A DNA stretch of 54,141 nucleotides from Ruminococcus flavefaciens (GTDB lineage Bacteria > Bacillota > Clostridia > Oscillospirales > Ruminococcaceae), in NCBI GenBank assembly GCA_002373775.1, contig DFJW01000080.1:1-54141 (forward strand), written 5' to 3'. A program made the position numbers and the translations under genes. Below are positions 1-8,942 of this stretch, piece after piece (the stretch's first letter is position 1; each line of letters starts with the position of its first letter). The notes below the pieces were generated by a model. The model ran no database searches and had not been told where the DNA came from. It saw only the letters and a list, made by a program, of their open reading frames with translations.

Positions 1-79
1 GCTTTAATAATTCTACAACATTTGTAACCGTTTTGTCAAGATTTGAGGCCATACATTCAGAATATTCACAGCAGATCAC
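1..79 (-). CDS. 5' end of an unidentified gene (partial)
   Basis: On the minus strand a GTG at 77-79 sits 5 bases after a good ribosome binding site (AGAGGGG, complement of 85-91). It opens a frame that runs without a stop to the window edge and reads roughly VICCEYSECMASNLDK onward. An ATG ten codons in (complement of 50-52) is the alternative start. It follows thiI in the same direction with a 68-base gap and no visible terminator, so it may be the third gene of the cysteine desulfurase-thiI unit. Only 26 codons are visible and I do not recognise the family. The call rests on the ribosome binding site and the open frame. Confidence 0.5.
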   Translation of the reverse strand, partial: MICCEYSECMASNLDKTVTNVVELLK

Positions 80-147
80 GTTATCCCCTCTTTCATTTAT
101 GTGCATATCTCACAAACAACTTTTAACAGTTTTGTGCATTTCAAGGA

Positions 148-1326
148 TCAGCCTTCAAAATTGAATGTCTTCATCTCTGTATTCTCAACAGCCTTGGCGA
201 TAAGCGGTCCGAAATCGAAGCTGTTCTGCGCTTTCTCAATGTCGCCGAGCTGAGGTCTCACCTTGGGATGACGTGGAGTGAATACTGTGCAGCAGTCCTC
301 ATAGGGCAGCGTAGAAATGTCAAATGTATCTATTTTACGCGCTATATCTATTATCTCAGTCTTGTCCATTCCGATGCAGGGACGAAATACAGGTATACGG
401 CACACCGCATCAGTACATGCGATGGCTGCCATTGTCTGGCTCGCGACCTGTCCAACGCTCTCGCCCGTAATGAGAGCAAGGCAGTTGTCCTTCTCAGCAA
501 TGCGCTGTGCTATCTCCATCATGAGTCTTCTCATTATAATAGTAAAGAACTCTTCAGGGCAGTTGTCCTTTATCGCTTCCTGTATCTCAGTAAAGGGGAC
601 GCAGTAGAATGCGATGCCTCCGCACCAATCAGTCAGCTTTTCACACAGCTGCTCAACTTTCAGCTGTGCGCGGTCAGATGTATACGGCGGGCTAACATAG
701 TGAATAGCAGCTATGTGAACACCTCTTTTTGCCATCATCCAGCCGGCAACAGGGCTGTCGATACCGCCTGACAGCAGAAGCAGTGCTTTTCCGCTGCTTC
801 CCACAGGAAGTCCGCCTGCTCCCTTCAGATTCTCTGCGTGGATATACGCGTTCGTATCGCGTATCTCAACAGTCACAGTGACCTCAGGCTCTTTCACGTC
901 AACTGTGAGTCCGGGGAACTTTTCAAGGAGCTTTGCGCCGAGTTCCATACATATCTCAGGCGATTTCATCGGAAATGCCTTGTCCGCACGCTTGGCATTG
1001 ACCTTGAATGTCCTTGCGCATCCCAGAACATCGCTGAGGTATTCGTAGCTCTTTTCACATATGTCACCGAAGTCCTTCTCACATACACATGCCCGGCAAA
1101 GAGCAGCAATGCCGAATATCTTGCTCACACGGTCCACAACTTCATTGAGATCAGTGTCTTCATCCTGCGGCTCTATGTAAAGCGTAGACTGTGCACTTGT
1201 GCAGACAAATCTTCCAAGCGGCTTGATGCGGCGCTTTATGTTCTTTGTAAGCATGTCTTCGAATGTCTTTTTATTCAGCCCTTTCAAAGCCATTTCTCCG
1301 TATTTTACGAGTATTATTTCTTTCAT
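148..1326 (-). CDS. thiI: tRNA 4-thiouridine synthetase ThiI (short form)
   Basis: ThiI adenylates U8 of tRNA and transfers sulfur to give 4-thiouridine; in many bacteria it also supplies sulfur for the thiamine thiazole. The 392-residue protein has an N-terminal ferredoxin-like/THUMP region (about 1-165) and a PP-loop ATPase with SGGIDS at 186-191. It ends without the C-terminal rhodanese domain that carries the persulfide cysteine in E. coli ThiI. This matches the short Bacillus type, which takes sulfur directly from a dedicated cysteine desulfurase. Such a desulfurase is the gene just upstream (15-base gap, same strand), so the two very probably work as a pair and are co-transcribed. Confidence 0.95.
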   Translation of the reverse strand: MKEIILVKYGEMALKGLNKKTFEDMLTKNIKRRIKPLGRFVCTSAQSTLYIEPQDEDTDLNEVVDRVSKIFGIAALCRACVCEKDFGDICEKSYEYLSDVLGCARTFKVNAKRADKAFPMKSPEICMELGAKLLEKFPGLTVDVKEPEVTVTVEIRDTNAYIHAENLKGAGGLPVGSSGKALLLLSGGIDSPVAGWMMAKRGVHIAAIHYVSPPYTSDRAQLKVEQLCEKLTDWCGGIAFYCVPFTEIQEAIKDNCPEEFFTIIMRRLMMEIAQRIAEKDNCLALITGESVGQVASQTMAAIACTDAVCRIPVFRPCIGMDKTEIIDIARKIDTFDISTLPYEDCCTVFTPRHPKVRPQLGDIEKAQNSFDFGPLIAKAVENTEMKTFNFEG

Positions 1327-1341
1327 AACCTATCCTTCCTG

Positions 1342-2469
1342 TCAGCCCCTGACGCTGACTATGCCTTCTTTAAGCGCATCCGCAAATATTTTCAGTTCTT
1401 CTTCAGTAGTTTCAGCCGTTATGCTGATGCGTACCGCTCCGTCAGCTCGTTTTCCGGTTATGCCGAACTGTCCGAGCACTCCGCTCTGCTGTCCCTTAGA
1501 ACATGCCGAGCCGCTGGACACATATACGCCCCTGCTTTCAAGGAAATGCAGCATTATCTCCGAACGTTTCGGCTGTGAGATGTTTATAACGTAGGGCGAA
1601 CCGTCTTCCGGCGAATTCACCTCCACGCCTTCTGTATCTTTCAGAAGTTCAAGCAATCCGGCTCTGAGTCCGGAAACTCTTTCGTATCTTTCACCTATTG
1701 AATGCTGAAGCTTTCCGGCAGCAGCTCCGAAAGCTGCTATCAGCGGAACGCTTTCCGTTCCGGATCTTATGCCCTTCTCCTGCTTGCCTCCGGTAATGAT
1801 CGGCTGCAATCTGACTCCTTTTTTTATGTATAGTGCTCCCACGCCTTTTACTCCGTGTATCTTGTGAGCACTGAGAGATATCAGATCAGCATTCAGCGTA
1901 CCTGCTTTGAACGGTATCTTCATGTATGCCTGTACACAGTCACAGTGAGTTATTATACCGGGATACCGCCTTTTTACAGAAGAGAACACTTCCTTTGCCG
2001 GCAGGATATATCCCGTTTCATTATTCACCAGCATCATGCTAAGGAGACATGTATCATCACTGCATGCCTCCAGAAAGTCAGCCGCATAGAATCTTCCGTC
2101 CGCACGGGGAGAGACTCTCACCACTTCAAACCCTTTCGTCTCAAGATCTGCCGCAGTTTCCTCAACCGACGCATGCTCCACCGATGATATAACTATCCTG
2201 TGTTTTTTTCTGCCATATACAGCAGATGCTCCGCGCAGAGCAAGATTATTGCTCTCTGTTGCTCCTGATGTAAAAACTATATTGCTGCTGTCTGCACCTA
2301 TGGATGCGGCAATGGTCTTTCTTGCGCTGTCCGCTATCAGCTGTGCTTCAAGACCGGCTCTGTGAAGAGAGGAAGGATTGCCGTACGCAACGGTCATAGC
2401 GTTTACAGCCGCTGCTACCGCTTCCTCACACGGTCTGGTCGTCGCAGCATTATCGAGATATACCGACAT
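1342..2469 (-). CDS. Cysteine desulfurase (NifS/IscS family, ThiI partner)
   Basis: This PLP enzyme converts cysteine to alanine and a protein persulfide. The 375-residue sequence starts MSVYLDNAATT, has the PLP lysine in SAHKIHG (K203) and the mobile-loop cysteine in SSGSACS (C323). It is first in an operon with thiI, like the NifZ-ThiI pair of Bacillus subtilis, so its main client is probably ThiI (inference); no Fe-S scaffold gene is nearby in the visible part. The start is supported by a purine-rich stretch (GAAAGG) ahead of the ATG, which is a modest ribosome binding site. A likely promoter -10 (TGTTATAAT on the minus strand) lies about 35-45 bases upstream of the start. Confidence 0.92.
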   Translation of the reverse strand: MSVYLDNAATTRPCEEAVAAAVNAMTVAYGNPSSLHRAGLEAQLIADSARKTIAASIGADSSNIVFTSGATESNNLALRGASAVYGRKKHRIVISSVEHASVEETAADLETKGFEVVRVSPRADGRFYAADFLEACSDDTCLLSMMLVNNETGYILPAKEVFSSVKRRYPGIITHCDCVQAYMKIPFKAGTLNADLISLSAHKIHGVKGVGALYIKKGVRLQPIITGGKQEKGIRSGTESVPLIAAFGAAAGKLQHSIGERYERVSGLRAGLLELLKDTEGVEVNSPEDGSPYVINISQPKRSEIMLHFLESRGVYVSSGSACSKGQQSGVLGQFGITGKRADGAVRISITAETTEEELKIFADALKEGIVSVRG

Positions 2470-2723
2470 TATCTCATACCTTTCAATTTTATTATATCTT
2501 ATCTATTATAACATACTCATTGCAAAAATGCCACTATTATTTTGGGATTTCTTCAAATTTTCATAATTATCATATTCTCATCCCGAACGAATGTACAAAT
2601 TATGTACTCTGCAATGATGAAAATTCTACTCCGGAGAAATGTGATTTTGTAAAAAAGTACTTTCTTTTCCGAAACAAATGTGTTATAATATAAATGTATA
2701 TTCTCAACAGGAGGCAATTCTTG
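2470..2723. promoter_or_regulatory. Divergent promoter region between cysteine desulfurase and yfhO
   Basis: This 254-base AT-rich stretch holds no gene. On the minus strand an extended -10, TGTTATAAT (TATAAT is the complement of 2505-2510), faces the desulfurase. On the plus strand another extended -10, TGTTATAAT (TATAAT at 2684-2689), faces the membrane protein. Neither has a good -35 at 16-18 bases, which fits extended -10 promoters. A sequence at 2584-2597 resembles the Firmicute LexA box (GAAC-N4-GTAC core, one core mismatch); I do not count it as an operator. Confidence 0.5.
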
Positions 2724-5282
2724 ATGTTCCGAAACTTCTCCGTCCAGAACGGAAGAGAAAAATACCTTGAAGCTTTTCTGCTCGGATTCGGCTGCCTTAT
2801 AGCATCCCTTCTGCCGATAATGATAGCTGACAAAGGATATTTCATCTACTCCGGCGACTACAATGCACAGCAGATAACATTCTACCGTCTTGTGAACGAC
2901 GCTGTACGCGGCGGTCAGTTTGGCTGGAGCTGGTATACAGACCTCGGTTCGGATCTAATGACCTCCTATTCTTTTTATCTGTTTGCCAGTCCGTTCTTCT
3001 GGATAACAACGATCCTCCCGAAGGGACTCATCACGCTCTCAATGCCGTTCCTGCTGGCAGCAAAACACGGTCTTGCTTCAATGACTGCTTACGCTTATAT
3101 CAGAAGATTCGTAAGATGCAAGCGTTCAGCGCTCATAGGCGGTCTGCTTTACTCCTTCTCGGGATTCCAGATATTCAATATATTCTTCAACCACTTCCAG
3201 GACGTTACAGCTTTCTTCCCGCTGATGCTCATAGCAATGGAAGAGAATATAAACCGCGGCAGAAAAGGCGTTTTCGCCGTAACAGTCGCGTTCATGGCAA
3301 TGCTGAACTACTACTTCTTCACCGGTCAGGCAGTATTCCTTGTGATCTATTATCTCTGCCGCATGAATTGTCCGGATTTCAGGACATCATGGAAGAAGTT
3401 CGCCGGTCTCGCATTTGAAGCTGTGGCAGGCACCATGATAGCCGCAGTGATACTGCTCCCGTCCGCACTCGCCATTACCGGCAACTACCGCGTCAGCGAA
3501 AGGCTCTACGGTCTGAACATGGTGACATATAATGACCGTACACTTATCCCAAGGATCATACAGACATTCTTCATGCCTGCCGATCCTCCGGCAAATCCGA
3601 ACCTTTTCAAGTCGGACTACGAAAAATGGGCATCTATCGGCGGTTATTTCCCGCTGTTCTCAATGGCAGGAGTTTTCGCCTTCTTCAAAAGCCACAGAAA
3701 GCACTGGGCTTCAAGGCTGTCTCTTGTATGTATCATCTGTGCATTCATACCGATACTCAACAGTGCGTTCTATACTTTCAATGCCTCATACTATGCACGC
3801 TGGTACTACATGCCGATACTGATATTCGCGATGATGACTTCAGTTTCCATAGACGAAGAGGATTCGGAACTTTTCAGCGGCTGGAAGATATGTGCAGCTG
3901 CACTCGCTGTATTCGGTTTGATATCCCTGCTGCCCACAAAGAACAGCAGCGGTAAGCTGAAATTCTTCAGTTTCCCGGCTGATTTCGGATATTTCTGGGC
4001 TACCATGATCGCCGCAGTCTGCGGTCTGATACTTTGCGGCATACTTTTAGCACGCCGCAAAGAAGGAAAAAGCTTCCGCACTCCGGCAGTCATCCTTACC
4101 GCTGCCGCATCAGTCGGATGTACTATGACAATGCTGCTCTACGCTGCATGCAGCATTCCCAGCGCACATAATTATATCGACGGCGTGCTCCACGGAAAAG
4201 ACAGGATAGAAGAACCGGTAAGCAGCGATAATTTCTTCCGCATCGACACCTCCGAGGACTGCGACAACGATCCTATGGTATGGGGACTGCCTACAATGCG
4301 TACTTTCCACAGCGTTGTCAGCACTTCTATCATGGATTTCTATAACACAATCGGCATACAGCGTGATGTTGCGTCCCGTGCGGATACTTCACACTACACA
4401 CTGCGCGGTCTTTTCTCTGTAAAATACTACTACCGTGAGATAGGCGACAATCTGACTTATGAAGAGATAAAAAGCCTTCCGCCTTCATCATCTTCATCAT
4501 CAAAAAAAGATGACAAAGGTCCGGATGCTTCCAATATACCGGAACTGCTGCCCGGATTTGAGTACATCGGCGACAACGGTTACTACGAGATCTACGAGAA
4601 CAAACTCTGGGTACCAATGGGATTCGGATACAGCAGCTATATCTCAGAGAGCAAAGCTGAGAATATGAAGAACTCCGATCTGGAGGCTCATCTTCTGGAT
4701 TCTCTCATCCTCAGCGATGAGCAGGCTGAAAAATACAGCGATATCCTGACACCGGTCGTGATCCCAGACAAGTCGCCTCTTGACAAGGAAGCCTACCGTC
4801 AGCGCTGTCTGGAACTCCAGCAGAACTGCTCTTCATCATTCACATACGACTCGAAGGGATTCAGCTCAGACATCGAACTCGACTCTCCTCAGCTCGTATT
4901 CTTCAGCGTCCCTTACAGCGAAGGCTGGAGCGCTGAAGTGAACGGGGAAAGCGTCGATGTAGAAAAAGTCAGCTACGGCTTCATGGCTGTACGCGCTGAA
5001 GCCGGCAAAAATACTATCGTTTTCCGCTATCACACCCCCGGTCTGAAAGAGGGAACTGTCATCAGCTTAGCAGGCATTATGATACTTGCGATATATCTTA
5101 TCATTTGCCTCATAAATAAAAACAGCCCCGGTGATAAGGGACCGAGGCACTATTACTGCTATAAGTCAGGTCTGAAGATAAATGCCGGCGAAGAATACTG
5201 CCGGCAGATCAGAACTGTCTCAAATACTCATCATACGGAGGGATTCAACGATGCATCTCGAAGAAAAGACGATCAAGAGTGA
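2724..5282 (+). CDS. YfhO-family multi-pass membrane protein
   Basis: This is a large integral membrane protein of the YfhO family. In Bacillus and Listeria, YfhO is linked to glycosylation of lipoteichoic acid; these proteins are GT-C-like. The N-terminal two thirds carry about a dozen hydrophobic segments, with the acidic DYNAQQ stretch after the first one, as is usual for GT-C enzymes. An extracytoplasmic domain (about 480-770) and a last membrane segment ending near residue 797 follow. I chose the ATG at 2724, ten codons inside the longest frame, because AGGAGG lies at 2709-2714. The last 55 codons (5115-5279) are hydrophilic, unlike the family, contain a hairpin at 5183-5206 and overlap the next gene by 32 bases. 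A small frameshift near 5110 would give a more normal end. Confidence 0.85.
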   Translation: MFRNFSVQNGREKYLEAFLLGFGCLIASLLPIMIADKGYFIYSGDYNAQQITFYRLVNDAVRGGQFGWSWYTDLGSDLMTSYSFYLFASPFFWITTILPKGLITLSMPFLLAAKHGLASMTAYAYIRRFVRCKRSALIGGLLYSFSGFQIFNIFFNHFQDVTAFFPLMLIAMEENINRGRKGVFAVTVAFMAMLNYYFFTGQAVFLVIYYLCRMNCPDFRTSWKKFAGLAFEAVAGTMIAAVILLPSALAITGNYRVSERLYGLNMVTYNDRTLIPRIIQTFFMPADPPANPNLFKSDYEKWASIGGYFPLFSMAGVFAFFKSHRKHWASRLSLVCIICAFIPILNSAFYTFNASYYARWYYMPILIFAMMTSVSIDEEDSELFSGWKICAAALAVFGLISLLPTKNSSGKLKFFSFPADFGYFWATMIAAVCGLILCGILLARRKEGKSFRTPAVILTAAASVGCTMTMLLYAACSIPSAHNYIDGVLHGKDRIEEPVSSDNFFRIDTSEDCDNDPMVWGLPTMRTFHSVVSTSIMDFYNTIGIQRDVASRADTSHYTLRGLFSVKYYYREIGDNLTYEEIKSLPPSSSSSSKKDDKGPDASNIPELLPGFEYIGDNGYYEIYENKLWVPMGFGYSSYISESKAENMKNSDLEAHLLDSLILSDEQAEKYSDILTPVVIPDKSPLDKEAYRQRCLELQQNCSSSFTYDSKGFSSDIELDSPQLVFFSVPYSEGWSAEVNGESVDVEKVSYGFMAVRAEAGKNTIVFRYHTPGLKEGTVISLAGIMILAIYLIICLINKNSPGDKGPRHYYCYKSGLKINAGEEYCRQIRTVSNTHHTEGFNDASRRKDDQE

Positions 5283-5787
5283 CGTTATATACGAAGGTCC
5301 TATATTTACTATCACGCATGATACAGCAGAACTTGAAAACGGAAGGACTGCCGTCAGGGATGTGCTGCTCCACCACGGAGGAGTATGCGTGATACCTGTA
5401 AACGACAACGGAGAAATATACCTTGTAAAGCAATTCCGCTATCCGTTCAGGAGAGTTACCGTTGAGGTGCCTGCCGGCAAACTCGAAAAAGGCGAATCCC
5501 ACGCAGAATGCGGAAAACGTGAACTTCTGGAAGAGACCGGTTTCACATGCAGAGAGTACACCTATCTCGGTGAGATGCTCCCTACTCCGGCATACAACTC
5601 AGAGATAACCCACATATACCTTGCAAGAGGTCTTGAATTCAGCAAGCAGTCACCTGATGAAGACGAATTCCTTGATGTTGTGACTATGCCGCTCGCCAAA
5701 GCTGTTGAAATGGTCATGAACGGTGAGATCACTGACGGAAAAACTCAGGTAGCTGTTCTCAAAGCTGCAAGGATCCTCGGGGTATAA
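5251..5787 (+). CDS. NUDIX hydrolase, ADP-ribose pyrophosphatase type
   Basis: This is a 178-residue NUDIX enzyme that probably cleaves ADP-ribose or a related nucleoside diphosphate sugar. The NUDIX box runs from residue 76 to 98 (GKLEKGE...RELLEETGF), and all the metal-binding glutamates are present. The preceding VEVPAGK is typical of the ADP-ribose pyrophosphatase branch. I chose the ATG at 5251 because GGAGGG lies 9 bases upstream and the family normally begins near MHLEEKTI; the frame is open further upstream without support. The upstream membrane-protein frame overlaps it by 32 bases. The exact substrate cannot be told from sequence. Confidence 0.92.
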   Translation: MHLEEKTIKSDVIYEGPIFTITHDTAELENGRTAVRDVLLHHGGVCVIPVNDNGEIYLVKQFRYPFRRVTVEVPAGKLEKGESHAECGKRELLEETGFTCREYTYLGEMLPTPAYNSEITHIYLARGLEFSKQSPDEDEFLDVVTMPLAKAVEMVMNGEITDGKTQVAVLKAARILGV

Positions 5788-5794
5788 AAAAATA

Positions 5795-5813
5795 CCTGCC
5801 GATCAGCGGCAGG
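5795..5813 (-). terminator. Intrinsic terminator after spoVG
   Basis: The stem CCTGCCG/CGGCAGG with a 5-base loop is followed on the minus strand by TATTTTTTTAT, so it ends spoVG transcription. The plus-strand side has a weaker T tract and may also slow transcription from the NUDIX gene. Confidence 0.85.
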
Positions 5814-5825
5814 CATCACATGATT

Positions 5826-6146
5826 TTATTCAGACACATTTTCTGAATCTGTTCCTTCGTCTGAGAGAGCGCTTTCTTCAAGCTCAGCAGAAGCAAGCTG
5901 CTCAGAATAAGCCTCAAGGATACTATCCTCGAAAAGCTTTCTTGCTGCGGCTGAAATAGGATGAACGATATCGCGGAATACCCCGTTCTCGTCCTTTCTG
6001 CTCGGCATAGCAACAAAGAGTCTTTCATCGCCCTGGACTACCTTGATGTCGTGAACAGCAAACATTTCGTCGATCGTGACTGATACTACAGCTCTTAATC
6101 TGCCCTCCGTCATGATCTTTCTGATTTTCACATCTGTGATTTCCAT
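5826..6146 (-). CDS. spoVG: SpoVG-family regulator
   Basis: This is a 106-residue SpoVG protein, a small nucleic-acid-binding regulator that affects septum formation, sporulation and virulence in various Firmicutes. It begins MEITDVKIRKI and keeps the conserved core LFVAMPSRKDENG...DIVHPI. The C-terminal 25 residues are acidic and serine-rich. The start is at 6146, where AGGAGG (complement of 6155-6160) stands 8 bases ahead; the longer frame upstream has no such site. It stands alone, divergent from murC, with its own promoters and terminator. Its presence does not prove that the organism sporulates, because non-sporulating species also carry it. Confidence 0.95.
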   Translation of the reverse strand: MEITDVKIRKIMTEGRLRAVVSVTIDEMFAVHDIKVVQGDERLFVAMPSRKDENGVFRDIVHPISAAARKLFEDSILEAYSEQLASAELEESALSDEGTDSENVSE

Positions 6147-6464
6147 TCTCAAAACCTCCTTATTTCTGTACAATTGAGAATACGCAAACGCTACAAAGCA
6201 GTTTATATAACAAATCCACTGCCAAGTAGTCAATTTCCAAAATAATTATAGCGCATAATTTGTTAAATTGCAAGCTTTTTTTGAGCTGTAATTTGTAATT
6301 GTTATAATTATTTCGCGTTAAAGCGGTAATACGAATCTGCAAAATTGCAGTTTTAGCCGTCGTTCCGTTGGCGGCATTCAAAAAAAATTTACTTTTTGTT
6401 CACAAATGCAAACTACATTGCTGCTTGTATTGTGAGCAACAGTAACAACGAAAGGTGATCTAAA
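6147..6464. promoter_or_regulatory. Divergent spoVG / murC promoter region
   Basis: This is a 318-base AT-rich region without a credible gene. For spoVG (minus strand) there is TTGCAA-17-TATAAT at 6273-6245 and a second candidate, TTGACT with TATATA 18 bases on (6233-6204). For murC (plus strand) there is TTGAGC-16-TATAAT at 6281-6308. The spoVG distal promoter and the murC promoter lie almost back to back around 6245-6308, so the two could interfere. No B. subtilis-type sigma-H promoter was obvious. Confidence 0.55.
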
Positions 6465-7880
6465 TTGGATATCAACATTCTCAAAGGCAAAAAGCACATA
6501 CACTTCATCGGCATAGGCGGTTCCGGCATGTACCCCCTTGCTCAGATACTTCACTCTCAGGGATACTATCTCACAGGCTCCGACAACAACGAGACAGAAA
6601 CTCTTGAAGCTGTCAGAAAAATGGGCATCCCCGTTTTCATCGGTCAGCGTGCAGAAAATATAGAAGGTGCTGATCTTATCGTCCACACAGCTGCTATTAT
6701 GGAGGACAATCCGGAACTCATGGCTGCCCGTGCAAGCGGAGTGCCTGTGCTTGAAAGAGCCGACCTTCTCGGTATAGTTACCGGATGGTACGACAATGCA
6801 GTATGCGTTTCCGGTACTCACGGCAAAACAACTGCCACATCAATGATAACCCAGATTCTCTTTACAGCCGGCGTCGACCTTTCTGCTTATATTGGTGGAA
6901 AACTCCCATGCATCGGCGGAAGCGGCATCGCAGGAAAGAGTGACACCCTTGTATGCGAATCCTGCGAGTTTGAAGATCATTACCTCAAACTCTTCCCGGA
7001 TATCGCTGTGATACTCAACATCGACGCAGATCATCTTGACTATTTCGGAACACTTGACAATATAATCGCATCATTCAGAAAGTTCGCAGGCAACGCATCA
7101 AAACTCCTTATCGTGAACGGTTCTGATGCCAACACAATGAAGGCTGTTGACGGTCTCGGAAAGCCGATGATAACATTCGGCAAAGACAGCTCATGCAACT
7201 TCTATCCGGAGAATGTAAAGCACGAAAACGGCATGCTCACCACTTTCGATGCTATGAAAAACGGCACTAAGCTCGGCACTGTAACTCTCCATGTTGCCGG
7301 CATCCACAACGTTCTCAATTCCCTCGCTGCCATAGCTGCATGCGACTACCTCGGCATCAGCTTTGATGCTATGCAGAAGGGACTTGAAGAATTCCGCGGT
7401 GCAAAGAGGCGTTTTGAGAAGCTCGGGTTCGAAAAGGGCATCACTGTTGTTGACGACTACGCCCATCACCCGACTGAACTCGAAGCCACTCTCCGTGCAG
7501 CTATGGAAATGGATTTCAGAAAGGTATGGGCGGTATTCCAGCCCTTCACCTTCTCCCGCACCAAGCTCCTGCTGGACGATTTCGCAAGAGTGCTCACTAT
7601 CCCGGACTATGCAGTGCTTACTGATATAATGGGAAGCCGCGAGAAGAATACCTACGGAATCTTTACACGTCACCTTGCAGAAAAGATACCGGGCTGCATC
7701 TGGTTCCCGCAGGACGAGACAGCTGAGTGGACTGACGAACGCAAATATGAGAACTTCTCGCAGATATGCGACTACATCTGTGAGAACGCTGAAGAAGGTG
7801 ACCTTGTCATCACCCTTGGATGCGGTGATGCTTACAAGATCGCCAAAATGGTACTGAAAAAGCTCAGTGAGGAGGATTAA
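6465..7880 (+). CDS. murC: UDP-N-acetylmuramate-L-alanine ligase MurC
   Basis: MurC adds L-alanine to UDP-MurNAc, the first amino acid of the peptidoglycan stem peptide, in the cytoplasm. The 471-residue protein has the N-terminal Rossmann motif GIGGSGM (16-22), the Mur ligase ATP loop GTHGKTT (117-123) and the late DDYAHHPTE motif. The length is normal. The start codon is TTG at 6465, supported by AAAGGTGAT 5-13 bases upstream and by the conserved position of the HFIGIGG motif. It is co-transcribed with lexA, whose ribosome binding site lies in the last codons of murC. Confidence 0.96.
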   Translation: MDINILKGKKHIHFIGIGGSGMYPLAQILHSQGYYLTGSDNNETETLEAVRKMGIPVFIGQRAENIEGADLIVHTAAIMEDNPELMAARASGVPVLERADLLGIVTGWYDNAVCVSGTHGKTTATSMITQILFTAGVDLSAYIGGKLPCIGGSGIAGKSDTLVCESCEFEDHYLKLFPDIAVILNIDADHLDYFGTLDNIIASFRKFAGNASKLLIVNGSDANTMKAVDGLGKPMITFGKDSSCNFYPENVKHENGMLTTFDAMKNGTKLGTVTLHVAGIHNVLNSLAAIAACDYLGISFDAMQKGLEEFRGAKRRFEKLGFEKGITVVDDYAHHPTELEATLRAAMEMDFRKVWAVFQPFTFSRTKLLLDDFARVLTIPDYAVLTDIMGSREKNTYGIFTRHLAEKIPGCIWFPQDETAEWTDERKYENFSQICDYICENAEEGDLVITLGCGDAYKIAKMVLKKLSEED

Positions 7881-7881
7881 T

Positions 7882-8466
7882 ATGCCGCGCGAAGATAAAA
7901 AACTGAAAGTTTTTGAATATATCAGGAGCCGCCTTACCGAAGGCTACTCCCCTTCTGTCAGAGAGATAATGGATGCTATGGATTTCAGATCAACATCCAC
8001 TGCACACAGATATATCGAAATGCTGGTGAACGAAGGTCTGCTCGAAAAGACAAACAACCTCAACCGCACTCTGCGTCTCCCGAACAGTGCTACAGCTCCG
8101 GTACCTGTGATCGGCACGGTAACTGCCGGCAAGCCTATCACTGCCTACGAAGACATTACCGGATACATCGGATTCGAGACAGACGGCTATGATCCGGCAG
8201 AACTCTTCGCTCTCCGCATACGCGGTGAAAGCATGATAAACGCAGGGATACTTGACGGCGATATAGTCATCGTATACAAGACCGATTACGCAGAAAATGG
8301 CGATATCGTAGTCGCTATGGTCGATCACGAAGAAGCTACTGTGAAGACTTTCTACAAGGAAAGAGGTCACTATCGTCTTCAGCCGGAAAATGACACAATG
8401 GATCCGATGATATTCGATGAGGTCGAGATACTCGGCAGAGTTATAGGTCTGAAAAGATACTACTGA
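7882..8466 (+). CDS. lexA: LexA repressor
   Basis: LexA represses the SOS regulon and cleaves itself when RecA is activated. The 194-residue protein has a winged-helix N-terminus (YSPSVREIM...STSTAHRYI, about 22-45). It has the Ala82-Gly83 cleavage site (TVTAGKP) and the S24-peptidase dyad Ser117 (RGESM) and Lys155 (ATVKTF). I chose ATG 7882 because GAGGAGG immediately precedes it; the ORF begins one base after the murC stop. It is probably read from the murC promoter, and I see no SOS box directly before it. The longer frame beginning at 7867 lies inside murC and lacks a ribosome binding site. Confidence 0.95.
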   Translation: MPREDKKLKVFEYIRSRLTEGYSPSVREIMDAMDFRSTSTAHRYIEMLVNEGLLEKTNNLNRTLRLPNSATAPVPVIGTVTAGKPITAYEDITGYIGFETDGYDPAELFALRIRGESMINAGILDGDIVIVYKTDYAENGDIVVAMVDHEEATVKTFYKERGHYRLQPENDTMDPMIFDEVEILGRVIGLKRYY

Positions 8467-8530
8467 TGTGTCCAGAAATATTTCAAACTATTAACTGAAA
8501 AAAGCTCTTCCATATTTCATAAAAATGTTG

Positions 8531-8536
8531 TATAAT
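8531..8536 (+). promoter_or_regulatory. Candidate -10 for the zapA operon
   Basis: TATAAT stands 40 bases before the zapA start in the AT-rich gap after lexA. No convincing -35 is present at 17 bases (TTCCAT), so this is a moderate candidate. Confidence 0.4.
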
Positions 8537-8576
8537 GTAATGTGGAGAATATTTTGTACAGAAAGGAATATACAAA

Positions 8577-8942
8577 ATGCTTAACGATGTCAAAGTTGTT
8601 ATCTGCGGAAAAGAGTATAAGATCAAGACCGCGGAGTCCCCGAATTATGTTTATTCACTGGCAAGAGCGCTGGAGTCAAAGATCAACGAGATCACTACTT
8701 CCGGCGGCGGTTCATCGCCTTATGCAGCTTCAATAATGGTAGCGCTCAGCCTGCTTGATGATCTCAATAAAGCTAATCAGCGTCTCGACAACATACGCAC
8801 ACAGACAAAGGAATATGTTGATGAAGCCGGTAAAACAAGGATTGAACGCGATGCTGCACAGAAGGAGATAGAGGTGCTCAAGTCCAAGATAGTTCAGCTT
8901 GAAAATATGGTCAAGCTGCGTCAGCTCAAGGACAGCATCTGA
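8577..8942 (+). CDS. zapA: Cell division protein ZapA
   Basis: ZapA binds FtsZ and bundles the filaments of the Z ring. The 121-residue protein begins with the ZapA core (DVKVVICGKEYKIK, then SPNYVYSLARALESKI) and ends in a heptad-rich coiled coil from about residue 62 to 118. Start ATG 8577 follows AGAAAGGA. The stop codon overlaps the next start (TGATG), so the U32 protease gene is translationally coupled to it, a conserved order in Firmicutes. Confidence 0.92.
   Translation: MLNDVKVVICGKEYKIKTAESPNYVYSLARALESKINEITTSGGGSSPYAASIMVALSLLDDLNKANQRLDNIRTQTKEYVDEAGKTRIERDAAQKEIEVLKSKIVQLENMVKLRQLKDSI

Noticed and set aside
2584..2597. LexA (SOS) box candidate between the cysteine desulfurase and yfhO
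   Set aside because: It has two mismatches to the Firmicute consensus, one in the core, and neither neighbour is an SOS gene.
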